DNA of 33,321 bases from JAAYGT01 sp050252075 (lineage in GTDB: Bacteria; Pseudomonadota; Gammaproteobacteria; Burkholderiales; Burkholderiaceae_B). The notes beneath the pieces are model-generated. The model ran no database searches. It saw only the letters and a program-made list of their open reading frames with translations, and was not told where the DNA came from. Made by a program: the position numbers and the translations under genes. Every line of letters starts with the position of its first letter. Within the stretch, counting starts at the first letter, position 1. The stretch spans positions 1 through 33,321 of the forward strand of contig JBFWLP010000029.1 in NCBI GenBank assembly GCA_050252075.1, read 5' to 3'. Positions 15,307 to 24,207 of the stretch are shown here, in pieces.

Positions 15307-16914
15307 TTAGGCTTGTTGCCCGAAAACACGCCCGCCGTGTTCACGCATGGCGTGAAATTCTATGCCCGGATAGAGTTCCTGCACAACGCGTAACTGGGCG
15401 GCGGACCCGGCCAGAAATGCCGGCGCATCGACGACATCATAGGCGATGTTGGCCGCATTCGCATTCATGAATTTTTGCAATACTTTGGCATCGTCGCAGG
15501 TGAACCAGCGTGCCATGGTGTAGCGTGACGGCATGAGCCGGGCGTCGACCCCGTACTCGGTCTTGAGCCGGTGGGCAACGACCTCGAATTGCAGTTGCCC
15601 CACGGCGCCCAGAAGCATGGCACCGCCGGCGACTTCGGGCCGAAATACCTGAATGGCGCCTTCCTCGCCCAGCTGGGTGAGGCCGGTGCGTAGTTGTTTC
15701 ATGCGAAGGGGATCCTTCACTTCGACGGCCTGGAACAGTTCGGGTGCAAAAAACGGCAGGCCGGTAAAGCGCAGTGTTTCGCCTTCGGTCAGAACATCGC
15801 CCAGCTGAAGGACACCGTGGTTGGGTATGCCGATGACATCGCCGGCAAAGGCCTCGTCAAGGAGTTCCCGCCGTTGGGATAGAAACGACACCACGTTGTT
15901 GGGCCGCATTTCTTTGCCGGTGCGCGATACTTTCAGACGCATTCCGCGTTCGAAGCGGCCGGAGCTGACGCGTACAAAGGCCACCCGGTCACGGTGCGCC
16001 GGATCCATGTTGGCCTGCACCTTGAAGACCACGCCGCTGAACTTGGGTTCGTGGGGCAGAACCTCGCGCTCGAGCGCAAGGCGTGGCCCCGGCTTGGGTG
16101 CCAGGTCGACCAGGGCGTCTAGCACTTCCTGGACGCCGAAGTTGTTGATGGCCGATCCGAAAAACACGGGAGTCTGTTTGCCGGCCAGGAAGGCTTCGTG
16201 ATCAAACTCGGGGGATGCCGCCTGGATGAGTTCAATTTCCTCGCTGGCTTTGGCAAAGGCCTCGCCGAAGCGGTCGGCGATGACCGGGTTGGTCAGCCCG
16301 TCGATCAGTTCGTCGTCTTCACCGCGCCGTTCTTGCCCGGCGCGAAAAACGCGCATGCGGTCACGCCGTATATCAAAGACGCCGCCAAAGTGGCGCCCCA
16401 TACCGACCGGCCACGAAAAGGGGATGGTGTCCATGCCCAGGTGGGATTCAATTTCAGACAGCAGATTCAGGGGCTCCTGAACCTCGCGGTCGAACTTGTT
16501 TACAAAGGTGATGATAGGAGTGTTGCGTGCCCGGCACACCTGAAGCAGGCGGATGGTTTGCGGTTCCACACCGTTGGCACCGTCGATTACCATCAGGGCG
16601 GCGTCGACGGCGGTCAGCACGCGGTAGGTGTCTTCTGAAAAATCCTGGTGGCCCGGGGTGTCCAGCAGATTGATAACGCAGTCGCGGTATTCCATTTGCA
16701 TGACCGACGATGCCACCGAAATGCCCCGCTGTTTTTCGATTTCCATCCAGTCGGACGAGGCATGGCGGCTGGCCTTGCGCGCTTTCACGCTTCCGGCGAT
16801 CTGGATCGCGCCGGCGAACAGCAACAGTTTCTCAGTGAGAGTCGTTTTACCGGCGTCGGGGTGGGAAATAATGGCGAATGTGCGTCGTCGAGCGACTTCT
16901 GACGGAATACTCAT
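15307..16914 (-). CDS. prfC: Peptide chain release factor 3
   Basis: This 535-residue translational GTPase recycles RF1 and RF2 from the ribosome after peptide release. GTP-binding motifs are SHPDAGKTT (G1, about 17-25), DTPGH at 85-89 (G3) and NKFD at 139-142 (G4). RKASRHASSDWMEIEKQRGIS is the RF3-type switch I region. EF-Tu-like domain II and the RF3 C-terminal domain follow. Length matches the family. The ATG lacks a strong Shine-Dalgarno sequence but gives the usual MSIPSEVARRRTFAIISHPD N-terminus. It sits 34 bp after a LysE-type gene and 12 bp before the Cys-motif protein, all on the minus strand with rhlE. Confidence 0.97.
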   Translation of the reverse strand: MSIPSEVARRRTFAIISHPDAGKTTLTEKLLLFAGAIQIAGSVKARKASRHASSDWMEIEKQRGISVASSVMQMEYRDCVINLLDTPGHQDFSEDTYRVLTAVDAALMVIDGANGVEPQTIRLLQVCRARNTPIITFVNKFDREVQEPLNLLSEIESHLGMDTIPFSWPVGMGRHFGGVFDIRRDRMRVFRAGQERRGEDDELIDGLTNPVIADRFGEAFAKASEEIELIQAASPEFDHEAFLAGKQTPVFFGSAINNFGVQEVLDALVDLAPKPGPRLALEREVLPHEPKFSGVVFKVQANMDPAHRDRVAFVRVSSGRFERGMRLKVSRTGKEMRPNNVVSFLSQRRELLDEAFAGDVIGIPNHGVLQLGDVLTEGETLRFTGLPFFAPELFQAVEVKDPLRMKQLRTGLTQLGEEGAIQVFRPEVAGGAMLLGAVGQLQFEVVAHRLKTEYGVDARLMPSRYTMARWFTCDDAKVLQKFMNANAANIAYDVVDAPAFLAGSAAQLRVVQELYPGIEFHAMREHGGRVFGQQA

Positions 16915-16948
16915 AAGAGAAATTTTAACGGTTTTGCACCGGCGGTTA

Positions 16949-17581
16949 TTAGCGTTGGTGACTGAATGTTGCCAATGCCGTACCGGCCAGAATGAACAGG
17001 CTGCCGAAGGCTCGGTTCAGCCAGCGGATATGGCGCGGATTGCGCAGCAGCCGCAGCACTCGCGACGCCAGCGTGGTGTAGCATCCCATCGCCACCAGAT
17101 CGGTGAAGCACAATGTGCCTGCAATCGTGACGTACTGAAGGGTTAGGGGGCGTGCCAGGTCGAGAAACTGGGGTACCACCGCCATCAGGAACACGGTTCC
17201 TTTCGGGTTGGTAATGTTGATCAGGCAGCCCTTGACCACTAGGTCGATCCGGCGGAATGGCCGGTCGGATCCCGGTACGGTGGCGGCGACCGGGGGCGCG
17301 TCGGTACGAAATTGCTTCCATCCCAGATACACCAGGTAGCCGACCCCCAGCCACTTGACGACATTGAATGCTACCTCGGAGGCGGCAAGCAGCGCGCCAA
17401 GGCCGACGGCGACAATCACGAACTGGACCAGAATGCCCAGGATCAGGCCTATGGTCGTCCAGTAGCCACGGCGGAATCCGTACCGTAGCCCGGAAGCCAT
17501 GGCAGAGATCGCGCCGGGGCCGGGCGAGAACGAAATAGCCCAACAGGCCGCGAAGAAAGCAAGCCAGGTGGAAAATGACAT
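16949..17581 (-). CDS. LysE/RhtB-family exporter
   Basis: A full-length 210-residue inner-membrane exporter. It has FSPGPGAI near residues 18-25 (LysE signature), GYLVYLGW near 80-87 and NITNPKGTVF near 121-130, with about six hydrophobic segments. The family exports amino acids such as threonine, homoserine, leucine or lysine, and the substrate here is not evident. It begins 15 bp after the rhlE stop and ends 34 bp before prfC, so it is likely read in the rhlE-lysE-prfC transcript. It is a paralogue of the partial gene at 1-423. The MSFSTWLAFFAACW start gives a normal family N-terminus. Confidence 0.92.
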   Translation of the reverse strand: MSFSTWLAFFAACWAISFSPGPGAISAMASGLRYGFRRGYWTTIGLILGILVQFVIVAVGLGALLAASEVAFNVVKWLGVGYLVYLGWKQFRTDAPPVAATVPGSDRPFRRIDLVVKGCLINITNPKGTVFLMAVVPQFLDLARPLTLQYVTIAGTLCFTDLVAMGCYTTLASRVLRLLRNPRHIRWLNRAFGSLFILAGTALATFSHQR

Positions 17582-17596
17582 GCCGGCCCCGTCAGC

Positions 17597-18922
<1,326 letters not shown>

Positions 18923-19147
18923 AAGAAACTCCAGCGACAGCCTATCGCTCGAGGAGAGATACCAATCTAGGCAGACACATAAAGGTTAAGAGATGGCTGA
19001 GAGCAAAATGCTTCGCCAAGGCAAGGCAGGAACCGCCCCGCGATGTTGCGCGCTGATTGGTTCGTCGCGCAAAGGGGGCATTGTAGCCCAGGCACCGATG
19101 GAAAACAAACGTGATTGGGGGATAATGTGCATTGGTCCGATTTATTT

Positions 19148-19163
19148 GGCGAACGGGTTCGCC
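19148..19163. promoter_or_regulatory. 16-bp inverted repeat upstream of lemA
   Basis: GGCGAAC and GTTCGCC are separated by two bases and centred 21 bases before the lemA ATG, between a GATAAT element (19121-19126) and the Shine-Dalgarno sequence. It could be an operator or a hairpin in the leader RNA. No regulator is assigned. Confidence 0.4.
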
Positions 19164-19176
19164 GTGGGGATAAGCG

Positions 19177-19785
19177 ATGAAACGTGTGCTGTTTTTTTTG
19201 TTCATGCCGGTGCTTGCCGTGGTGTTGAGCGGTTGCGGGTACAACGAGATCCAGCGTCTCGACGAGCAGGTGAAGGCGGCGTGGTCGCAAACCCTGAATC
19301 AATACGAGCGGCGTGCCGAGCTGGTGCCCAAGCTGGTCTCGTCTGTGGATGCGTATATGGTGAATGAACGAACCTTGCTGAAAGAAGTCACCGAGGCGCG
19401 TGCCGCCGTTGGCAGCATCAAGATCAGTGCCGAAGACCTTCAGGATCCTGCACTGATGCAGCGTTTCACCCAGGCCCAGGGGCAGCTGTCGTCGGCCTTG
19501 TCGCGCCTGATAGCGGTGTCCGAAAACTATCCCCAGCTCAAGAGCGACGGGCTGTTCCGCGACCTCATGACCCAGCTCGAAGGCACCGAAAACCGTATTG
19601 CCACCGAGCGGGGGCGCTATGTGAAAGCGGTGCAGGAATACAATCTGATCGTCCGCCAGTTCCCCACACTGATCACTGCCAAGGTCTTTGGTTACAAGAC
19701 CATGGAGAACTACGGTGTGGATCGCCAGGATCAGATCATGCGTGACCCGCAGGTGAAGTTCAGTGTGCCGGCGCCGGCCAATTGA
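19177..19785 (+). CDS. lemA: LemA family lipoprotein
   Basis: A 202-residue protein with a lipoprotein signal: hydrophobic MKRVLFFLFMPVLAVV, lipobox LSGC at 17-20, acylated C20. The rest is the LemA four-helix coiled domain, beginning YNEIQRLDEQVKAAW and including ERRAELVPKLVSSV, SRLIAVSENYPQLKS and EYNLIVRQFP. The family's biochemical role is not settled. In proteobacteria lemA is commonly followed by TPM-domain genes, as here. GGGGA lies 7 bases before the ATG. The next gene starts 42 bp after the stop. A 16-bp inverted repeat lies immediately upstream. Confidence 0.94.
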   Translation: MKRVLFFLFMPVLAVVLSGCGYNEIQRLDEQVKAAWSQTLNQYERRAELVPKLVSSVDAYMVNERTLLKEVTEARAAVGSIKISAEDLQDPALMQRFTQAQGQLSSALSRLIAVSENYPQLKSDGLFRDLMTQLEGTENRIATERGRYVKAVQEYNLIVRQFPTLITAKVFGYKTMENYGVDRQDQIMRDPQVKFSVPAPAN

Positions 19786-19826
19786 TCCTGTGGTTTTCCA
19801 GTGTTCAGTGTGTGCGGGGTAATGGA

Positions 19827-20702
19827 ATGAACGTAATCCGTGGTTGGCTGCTGGTTGTGTTTCTGATGTGGGGGTGGCCTGCGGCGGGGCAGCCGGTGGC
19901 GGTTCCCGAACTGGGCGCCTGGGTCACCGACACCACGGGAACCCTCGACGCGGCTACGCGGTCAAGTCTTGAACAGCAACTGGCCGATCTGGAAAAACGC
20001 AAGGGGGCGCAAATGGCTGTGCTCATTGTTCCCACCACCGGCGAAGACACCATTGAAAGCTATGCGCGTCGCGTGTTCGACCAATGGCGTATCGGGCGTG
20101 CCAACATCGACGACGGGGTGTTGCTGGTAGTGGCGAAAGACGACCGCCGGCTGCGTATCGAAGTGGGTTACGGCCTGGAAGGCGCCATTCCCGATATTTT
20201 GGCCGGTCGGGTGATCCGGGAACAGATTACGCCGCATTTCCGGAATGATGATTATGCCGGCGGCATTGTGGCCGGCGTCACCCGCCTGATCGGGCTGATC
20301 GACGGCGAGCCGCTCCCCGAGCCGCCCGAATCCGGCACTCTCGACGACGACAGCCCTTGGGTGGTGCTGCTGCCGCTGGCATTCATGAGCTTTTTCATGC
20401 CGGCGGCGTTTGCGGCATTTTCCATAGGTATCTTCAGCTTTGTTGCCTTCCAGAGCTTTTGGCTGGCGCTGTTGTGTGCCGCTGTGGCGGTGCTCATCAG
20501 CCGCCTTGGCCGGCTGTTTGGCGCCGGAGGCAAGGGGGCCACGGCCCGTGCTTCGCGCCGCGGAAGTGTCGCCGGTGGGTTGGGCGGGGGTTTCGGGGGC
20601 GGGTTTGCCGGGGGCTCCGGCGGATTCGGCGGCAGCTCTGGTGGTTTTGGCGGCGGCGGCGGGGGTGGCAGCGGCGGCGGTGGTGCGTCGGGTAGTTGGT
20701 AG
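19827..20702 (+). CDS. TPM-domain membrane protein, YgcG-type, with Gly-rich tail
   Basis: A 291-residue protein with a signal peptide (about 1-21, WGWPAAG-QP), then a periplasmic TPM domain at about 28-155 (WVTDTTGTLD, QMAVLIVPT, RIEVGYGLEGAIPD). One or two hydrophobic helices at about 185-230 and a tail of roughly 60 residues rich in Gly, Ser and Phe ending GASGSW follow. The tail is a normal feature of this family. TPM domains were reported as acid phosphatase-like in plants and otherwise have unclear roles. The ATG at 19827 is preferred over a TTG at 19782 because it starts the signal peptide. Middle gene of the lemA cluster. Confidence 0.92.
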   Translation: MNVIRGWLLVVFLMWGWPAAGQPVAVPELGAWVTDTTGTLDAATRSSLEQQLADLEKRKGAQMAVLIVPTTGEDTIESYARRVFDQWRIGRANIDDGVLLVVAKDDRRLRIEVGYGLEGAIPDILAGRVIREQITPHFRNDDYAGGIVAGVTRLIGLIDGEPLPEPPESGTLDDDSPWVVLLPLAFMSFFMPAAFAAFSIGIFSFVAFQSFWLALLCAAVAVLISRLGRLFGAGGKGATARASRRGSVAGGLGGGFGGGFAGGSGGFGGSSGGFGGGGGGGSGGGGASGSW

Positions 20703-20724
20703 GCAACAGCCCCAAGGAGCGACA

Positions 20725-21228
20725 GTGGGTACACGATTCAACTGGAAAGCAGTCACCGGCATCACCGTTCTGGAAGGCCATTGGCTCAAGCGCAAGTATT
20801 TTTCGCCGGCCGTGCTGCAGCAATTGGCTCAGCGCATCAAGCAGGCGGAAGAGCATCACAGTGGCGAACTGGTTCTGGCCGTAGAGGCCGTCAGCCCTTT
20901 ACACGAGCCCGACAGCCATGCCCGTGCGCTGGAAGTGTTCGGCCGGCTGCGGGTATGGGATACGCCGCACAATACCGGCGTGCTGCTGTATCTGGCGCTG
21001 GACAAGCACCATATTCATATTGTGGCCGACCGGGGAATCAGCGCCCCCGACACGGCCTGGGATCAGATATGCCGGCGGCTGCAGGACAGCTTTCGCCAGG
21101 GTCGTTTTGCCCAAGGCCTGGACCAGGCCATCGATGCGATCGAAGGTGTGTTAAGGCAGCATACCCCCCGGAATACCGATGGGCCGTCGACGCCTGACGG
21201 GTTACCCGACGTGCCGGTGATGCTGTAG
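20725..21228 (+). CDS. Second TPM-domain protein
   Basis: A 167-residue protein with a GTG start at 20725 preceded by AAGGAG (20714-20719) with five-base spacing. It begins VGTRFNWKAVTGITVLEG (initiated with Met) and contains FSPAVLQQLAQRIKQAEEHHSGELVLAVEAV. TGVLLYLALDKHHIHIVADRG is the core of the TPM fold, followed by FRQGRFAQGLDQAIDAIEGVL. There is no signal peptide, so the protein may be cytoplasmic or bound to the neighbouring TPM protein, an inference. It begins 22 bp after the preceding stop and completes the lemA-TPM-TPM operon. An upstream open extension into the previous gene is a different frame of that gene and is discarded. Confidence 0.9.
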   Translation: MGTRFNWKAVTGITVLEGHWLKRKYFSPAVLQQLAQRIKQAEEHHSGELVLAVEAVSPLHEPDSHARALEVFGRLRVWDTPHNTGVLLYLALDKHHIHIVADRGISAPDTAWDQICRRLQDSFRQGRFAQGLDQAIDAIEGVLRQHTPRNTDGPSTPDGLPDVPVML

Positions 21229-21251
21229 GCCGCGGCCCGCCGGCATCCAGC

Positions 21252-21824
21252 TTACCCGGCTTTCCCGACTTTCCCGGCTTTCCCGACTTTCCCGACTTTC
21301 CCGACTTTCCCGACTTCCCCGGCCAGGGGTGCCGTGGCGCCTATTTGCTTCAGCTCGCGCTGAATGGCTGCTTTGTCGAGCAGAGTGATCGGCAGGCTGG
21401 TAAAGACATGAATACGGTTTGAAATTTGCCGGAACACCTTGTCGAACACTGTGCGTATCTGTTCGTGGCTGCCTTGCGCGGCAGCGGGGTCTTCAAACCC
21501 CCAGTGCGCAGAGATCGGCTGACCGGGCCAGATGGGGCACACTTCCCCGGCGGCGTTGTCGCACACAGTAATGATGAAGTCCATGGCCGGCGCGCCGGGC
21601 AGGGCGAACTCATCCCAGCTTTTGCTGCGCAAGGTGTCGATCGGGTAATCCAGGGATTCAAGAATTTCAATGGCAAACGGATTCACTTGTCCGCCGGGTT
21701 GGCTGCCCGCACTGAACGCGCGGAACCGGTCGCCGGCCGTTGTATTCAATATGGCCTCGGCCATGATGCTTCGGGCGGAATTGCCGGTGCACAGAAATAA
21801 TACGTTGTAGACGCGCTGGGTCAT
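21252..21824 (-). CDS. arsC: ArsC-type arsenate reductase / low-molecular-weight phosphatase fold with repeat tail
   Basis: A 190-residue protein starting MTQRVYNVLFLCTGNSARS. The P-loop CTGNSAR at 12-18 has C12 and R18, and ITVCDNAAGEVCP supplies the two further cysteines of thioredoxin-coupled ArsC enzymes. The GFEDPA segment carries the expected acid of the fold. It should reduce arsenate to arsenite, although a protein phosphatase activity is possible. The last 20 or so residues are a GKV/GKA repeat absent from typical family members. ATG 21824 is chosen because the family starts there, although an ATG at 21872 would add 16 residues. A palindromic operator precedes it. No arsR, arsB or acr3 lies in the window. 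Confidence 0.85.
   Translation of the reverse strand: MTQRVYNVLFLCTGNSARSIMAEAILNTTAGDRFRAFSAGSQPGGQVNPFAIEILESLDYPIDTLRSKSWDEFALPGAPAMDFIITVCDNAAGEVCPIWPGQPISAHWGFEDPAAAQGSHEQIRTVFDKVFRQISNRIHVFTSLPITLLDKAAIQRELKQIGATAPLAGEVGKVGKVGKVGKAGKVGKAG
21255..21317. repeat. Seven 9-bp tandem units encoding GKV/GKA tail
   Basis: Seven consecutive 9-bp units of CCCGACTTT or CCCGGCTTT (last unit ends in C) encode the C-terminal Gly-Lys-Val/Ala triplets of ArsC on the minus strand. The unit length keeps the frame, so slippage changes tail length by three residues at a time without a frameshift. Confidence 0.9.
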
Positions 21825-21872
21825 GATGGGTGTTCGCTTACAGGCAGGAAGTTGACGGGCCGATACATTCAT

Positions 21873-21904
21873 TTCAATATTTCAATTATAGTAGAAATAT
21901 TGAA
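21873..21904 (-). promoter_or_regulatory. arsC operator: 11-bp inverted repeat with -10 TATAAT in its spacer
   Basis: TTCAATATTTC (21873-21883) and GAAATATTGAA (21894-21904) are perfect inverted arms with a 10-bp spacer. On the minus strand that spacer contains a consensus -10 TATAAT (21885-21890). No good -35 is present at 15-18 bp. The AT-rich repeat resembles ArsR/SmtB-type operators. It abuts the alkB stop codon. Confidence 0.6.
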
Positions 21905-22558
21905 TCAAAGCCCGGTCACGCGGAAGGTGAGATTGATACGTTGCGGCCCCATCACCGCATGCACACCTTCCTTGACCGGAAGTACACCGTGAAAACGGAA
22001 CCTGTCAGCGGCGCCCCAAACCACGACGTCGCCATGGAACACAGGATAGCGCCGCGTTTTGTCATTTCGATGAAAGCCGCCAAACAAGAACAGGGCCGGC
22101 AGCCCCAGGGAGACGGAAACGATGGGCGCGTAGCTGTCTTTTTCGTCTTTGTCCTGATGCAGCGTCAGGCGGGCACCCGGAACGTAACGGTTAATCAGGC
22201 AGCTGTCGGGTTGATAATCGCGGAACCCGGCCCGACGGGCGGCGCAAGCTGCCAGTTCCAGGAAGGACGCCGGCATGGGCGGCCATTCGTTCCCGGTGGC
22301 CGGATTGGTTCGGGTGTACCGGTAGCCGCGGCTGTCGCTCACCCAGCCGTAGGTGCCGCAGCAACTCAGTTTGACCGACATGATGTGGCCGCCCGGGGTT
22401 ACCATGGTTCTGAACGGCTGGGCCTGGAGCGTCTTGCGTAAATCGGCCAGCAGCGTGTCGTGATGCGCCAGCGCGAACCCACGAAAAATATAGGCATTTT
22501 CCCCGATCTGCTCCGACGGTTGAACGGGTTCCGCGGCAAAAAGTGGTAGGCTGCACAT
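21905..22558 (-). CDS. alkB: AlkB-type DNA/RNA demethylase (2OG-Fe dioxygenase)
   Basis: A 217-residue Fe(II)/2-oxoglutarate dioxygenase that oxidatively removes alkyl lesions such as 1-methyladenine and 3-methylcytosine. The iron ligands are H134 and D136 (LHQDKDE) and H190 (FRFHGVLP). R207 and R213 in RINLTFR bind 2-oxoglutarate. The nucleotide-lid region holds YGWVSDSRGYRY. Length matches E. coli AlkB. The ATG at 22558 lacks a clear Shine-Dalgarno sequence. It is divergent from the diguanylate cyclase gene (102 bp between starts) and is followed by arsC after 80 bp, with an apparent own promoter for arsC. No ada gene is adjacent. Confidence 0.95.
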   Translation of the reverse strand: MCSLPLFAAEPVQPSEQIGENAYIFRGFALAHHDTLLADLRKTLQAQPFRTMVTPGGHIMSVKLSCCGTYGWVSDSRGYRYTRTNPATGNEWPPMPASFLELAACAARRAGFRDYQPDSCLINRYVPGARLTLHQDKDEKDSYAPIVSVSLGLPALFLFGGFHRNDKTRRYPVFHGDVVVWGAADRFRFHGVLPVKEGVHAVMGPQRINLTFRVTGL

Positions 22559-22660
22559 GTGCTTTGGATGTTACTGTTAATGGTAAGGAATGGTTGCCTA
22601 ACAAAGCGATTAATATTACCGTTTCACTCCTGCACTCGTCTTCACCCACCGGGTATCTTC

Positions 22661-24145
22661 ATGGAAACACAACCCTTCGCTTTGTCCCAGCTAGGTCTTG
22701 ATGGCGGGCGCGACCTATTCAATGCCGTACCGACGTCATTGTGGCTGGAAGACTACAGCGAGTTGCGCCGTCTGTTTGCCGCGTGGCGCGAGCAAGGGGT
22801 GACCGATCTGGCCGCCTACTTGCGTGAAGACCCCGACCGTGTCCAGCAGTGTTCGGCCTGCATCCGCGTGCTGCGGGTGAACCAGCCCACCCTTACCTTG
22901 TTCGGCGCATCCAGTGTGTCCGAGCTGGTGTCCCGTCTTGGAGAGGTCTTTCGCGACGACATGATGGGAACCTACATCGAGGAGCTGGTGCAGCTGTGGA
23001 ACGGTTCCATGTACTTTCACAGCAAAACCGTGAATTACGCGCTCGACGGTCGCCGTCTCGATATTTTGCTGAAGGGAACCGTTCTGGAGGGTTATGAAGA
23101 GTCCTGGGAGCGCGTGCTGGTGGTAGTGGAAGATATCTCCGCCCTCGAGGATACCCGTCGTCGGCTTGCCGCCAGCGAGCAACACGCGCGCGGCGTTTTC
23201 GAGCAGGCCCCGGTGTCGCTTTGGGTGGAGGATTTCAGCAGCATACGCCGGCTGCTCGATGATCTGCGCCGGCAAGGTATCTCGGATTTCCGTACCTTTA
23301 CCGATGTGCATCCCGAATTCATTGATCGCTGTATGGCGGAAATTCGGGTTCTGGATGTCAACCGGTATACCCTGTTCATGTTCAACGCTCCTTCCAAGTC
23401 CGACCTTCTGGTCCGGCTCTCCGAGGTGCTGCGTGGCGAAATGAGGCAGCATTTTCGTGAGCAGCTGATCGAATTGTGGGAGGGCAGGTTGTTTCAGACC
23501 CGCGAGGTCGTGAACTATTCGCTCGACGGCAACGAGCTTTACCTGCATATGCAATTTTCGGTTTTCCCGGGACACGAGGGCGACTGGGCCATGGTGCTGG
23601 TGGCGCTTACCGACATCACGGCGCGCAAGAAGGCCGAGGCCTATCTGGAATACCTGGGTAAGCACGACGTGCTTACCAAACTGAAGAATCGCTCGTTCTA
23701 TCTCGACGAAATCAGCCGTATCGAGCGCAAGGGGCCGTTTCCCGTCACCGTCATTGCCATCGATCTGAACAATCTCAAAGACTGCAACGATACCTACGGC
23801 CATGCGGCCGGCGATGCCTTGTTGCGCCGCACCGGCGAGGTCCTGGCCAAAGCGGTCGACGCACCGCATCATGCGGCCCGTATTGGCGGCGACGAATTCG
23901 TGGTGCTGATGCCCGGTGTCAGTGAAACCGGCGGGCAGCTGGTGCTTGAAGATATCCGCAAGCTGGTCGCCCTGAACAACCAGTTCTATACCGGCCCCGC
24001 ACTCAGCTTGTCGATGGGCATGGCAACATGCGAGCGGCCGGGGTCGCTGGCCGAGGTGCTGCGCGATGCCGATCTGGCCATGTACGAAGAGAAGCGCCGC
24101 TATTATTTGCAGCCGGAAAGCCAGCGCCGCCGCGATTCCGACTAA
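22661..24145 (+). CDS. Cytoplasmic diguanylate cyclase with duplicated PAS-like sensor domain
   Basis: A 494-residue protein without membrane segments. Residues 20-160 and 180-320 are two copies of the same PAS-like domain, in register with an offset of 160 residues (SLWLEDYSELRRL vs SLWVEDFSSIRRL; IRVLRVNQPTL vs IRVLDVNRYTL; VNYALDG vs VNYSLDG). A GGDEF domain at about 330-494 follows, with IAIDLNNLKDCNDTYGH and the intact GGDEF at 409-413, so it should make cyclic di-GMP from GTP. The inhibitory I-site RxxD before the active site is replaced by DAPH (400-403). ATG 22661 is chosen as the last ATG before the conserved domain; a longer frame from 22559 adds an unconserved stretch. Ligand is unknown. 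Confidence 0.92.
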   Translation: METQPFALSQLGLDGGRDLFNAVPTSLWLEDYSELRRLFAAWREQGVTDLAAYLREDPDRVQQCSACIRVLRVNQPTLTLFGASSVSELVSRLGEVFRDDMMGTYIEELVQLWNGSMYFHSKTVNYALDGRRLDILLKGTVLEGYEESWERVLVVVEDISALEDTRRRLAASEQHARGVFEQAPVSLWVEDFSSIRRLLDDLRRQGISDFRTFTDVHPEFIDRCMAEIRVLDVNRYTLFMFNAPSKSDLLVRLSEVLRGEMRQHFREQLIELWEGRLFQTREVVNYSLDGNELYLHMQFSVFPGHEGDWAMVLVALTDITARKKAEAYLEYLGKHDVLTKLKNRSFYLDEISRIERKGPFPVTVIAIDLNNLKDCNDTYGHAAGDALLRRTGEVLAKAVDAPHHAARIGGDEFVVLMPGVSETGGQLVLEDIRKLVALNNQFYTGPALSLSMGMATCERPGSLAEVLRDADLAMYEEKRRYYLQPESQRRRDSD

Positions 24146-24151
24146 AACCAG

Positions 24152-24207
24152 GCCGGCGCCTTCGCAACCGCCGGCGGGCCTGCCCAGGAGCCCGCCGCCT
24201 AGCTTTT
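24152..24207 (+). terminator. Paired GC hairpins between convergent genes
   Basis: Two perfect 7-bp stems are present: GCCGGCG (24152-24158) with CGCCGGC (24169-24175), and GGCGGGC (24173-24179) with GCCCGCC (24190-24196). The second is followed by a T-rich stretch (24204-24207). They share three bases, so they would compete. A role as terminator for the cyclase gene is probable. Confidence 0.5.

Noticed and set aside
20560..20700. Gly-rich low-complexity tail as a foreign repeat
   Set aside because: A Gly/Ser tail is normal for YgcG-type TPM proteins.
21255..21317. CRISPR-like repeat
   Set aside because: Units are 9 bp with no spacers and lie in the reading frame of ArsC.
22736..23872. 378-residue minus-strand frame opposite the diguanylate cyclase
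   Set aside because: Complement of the cyclase gene, whose PAS-like and GGDEF motifs are intact.
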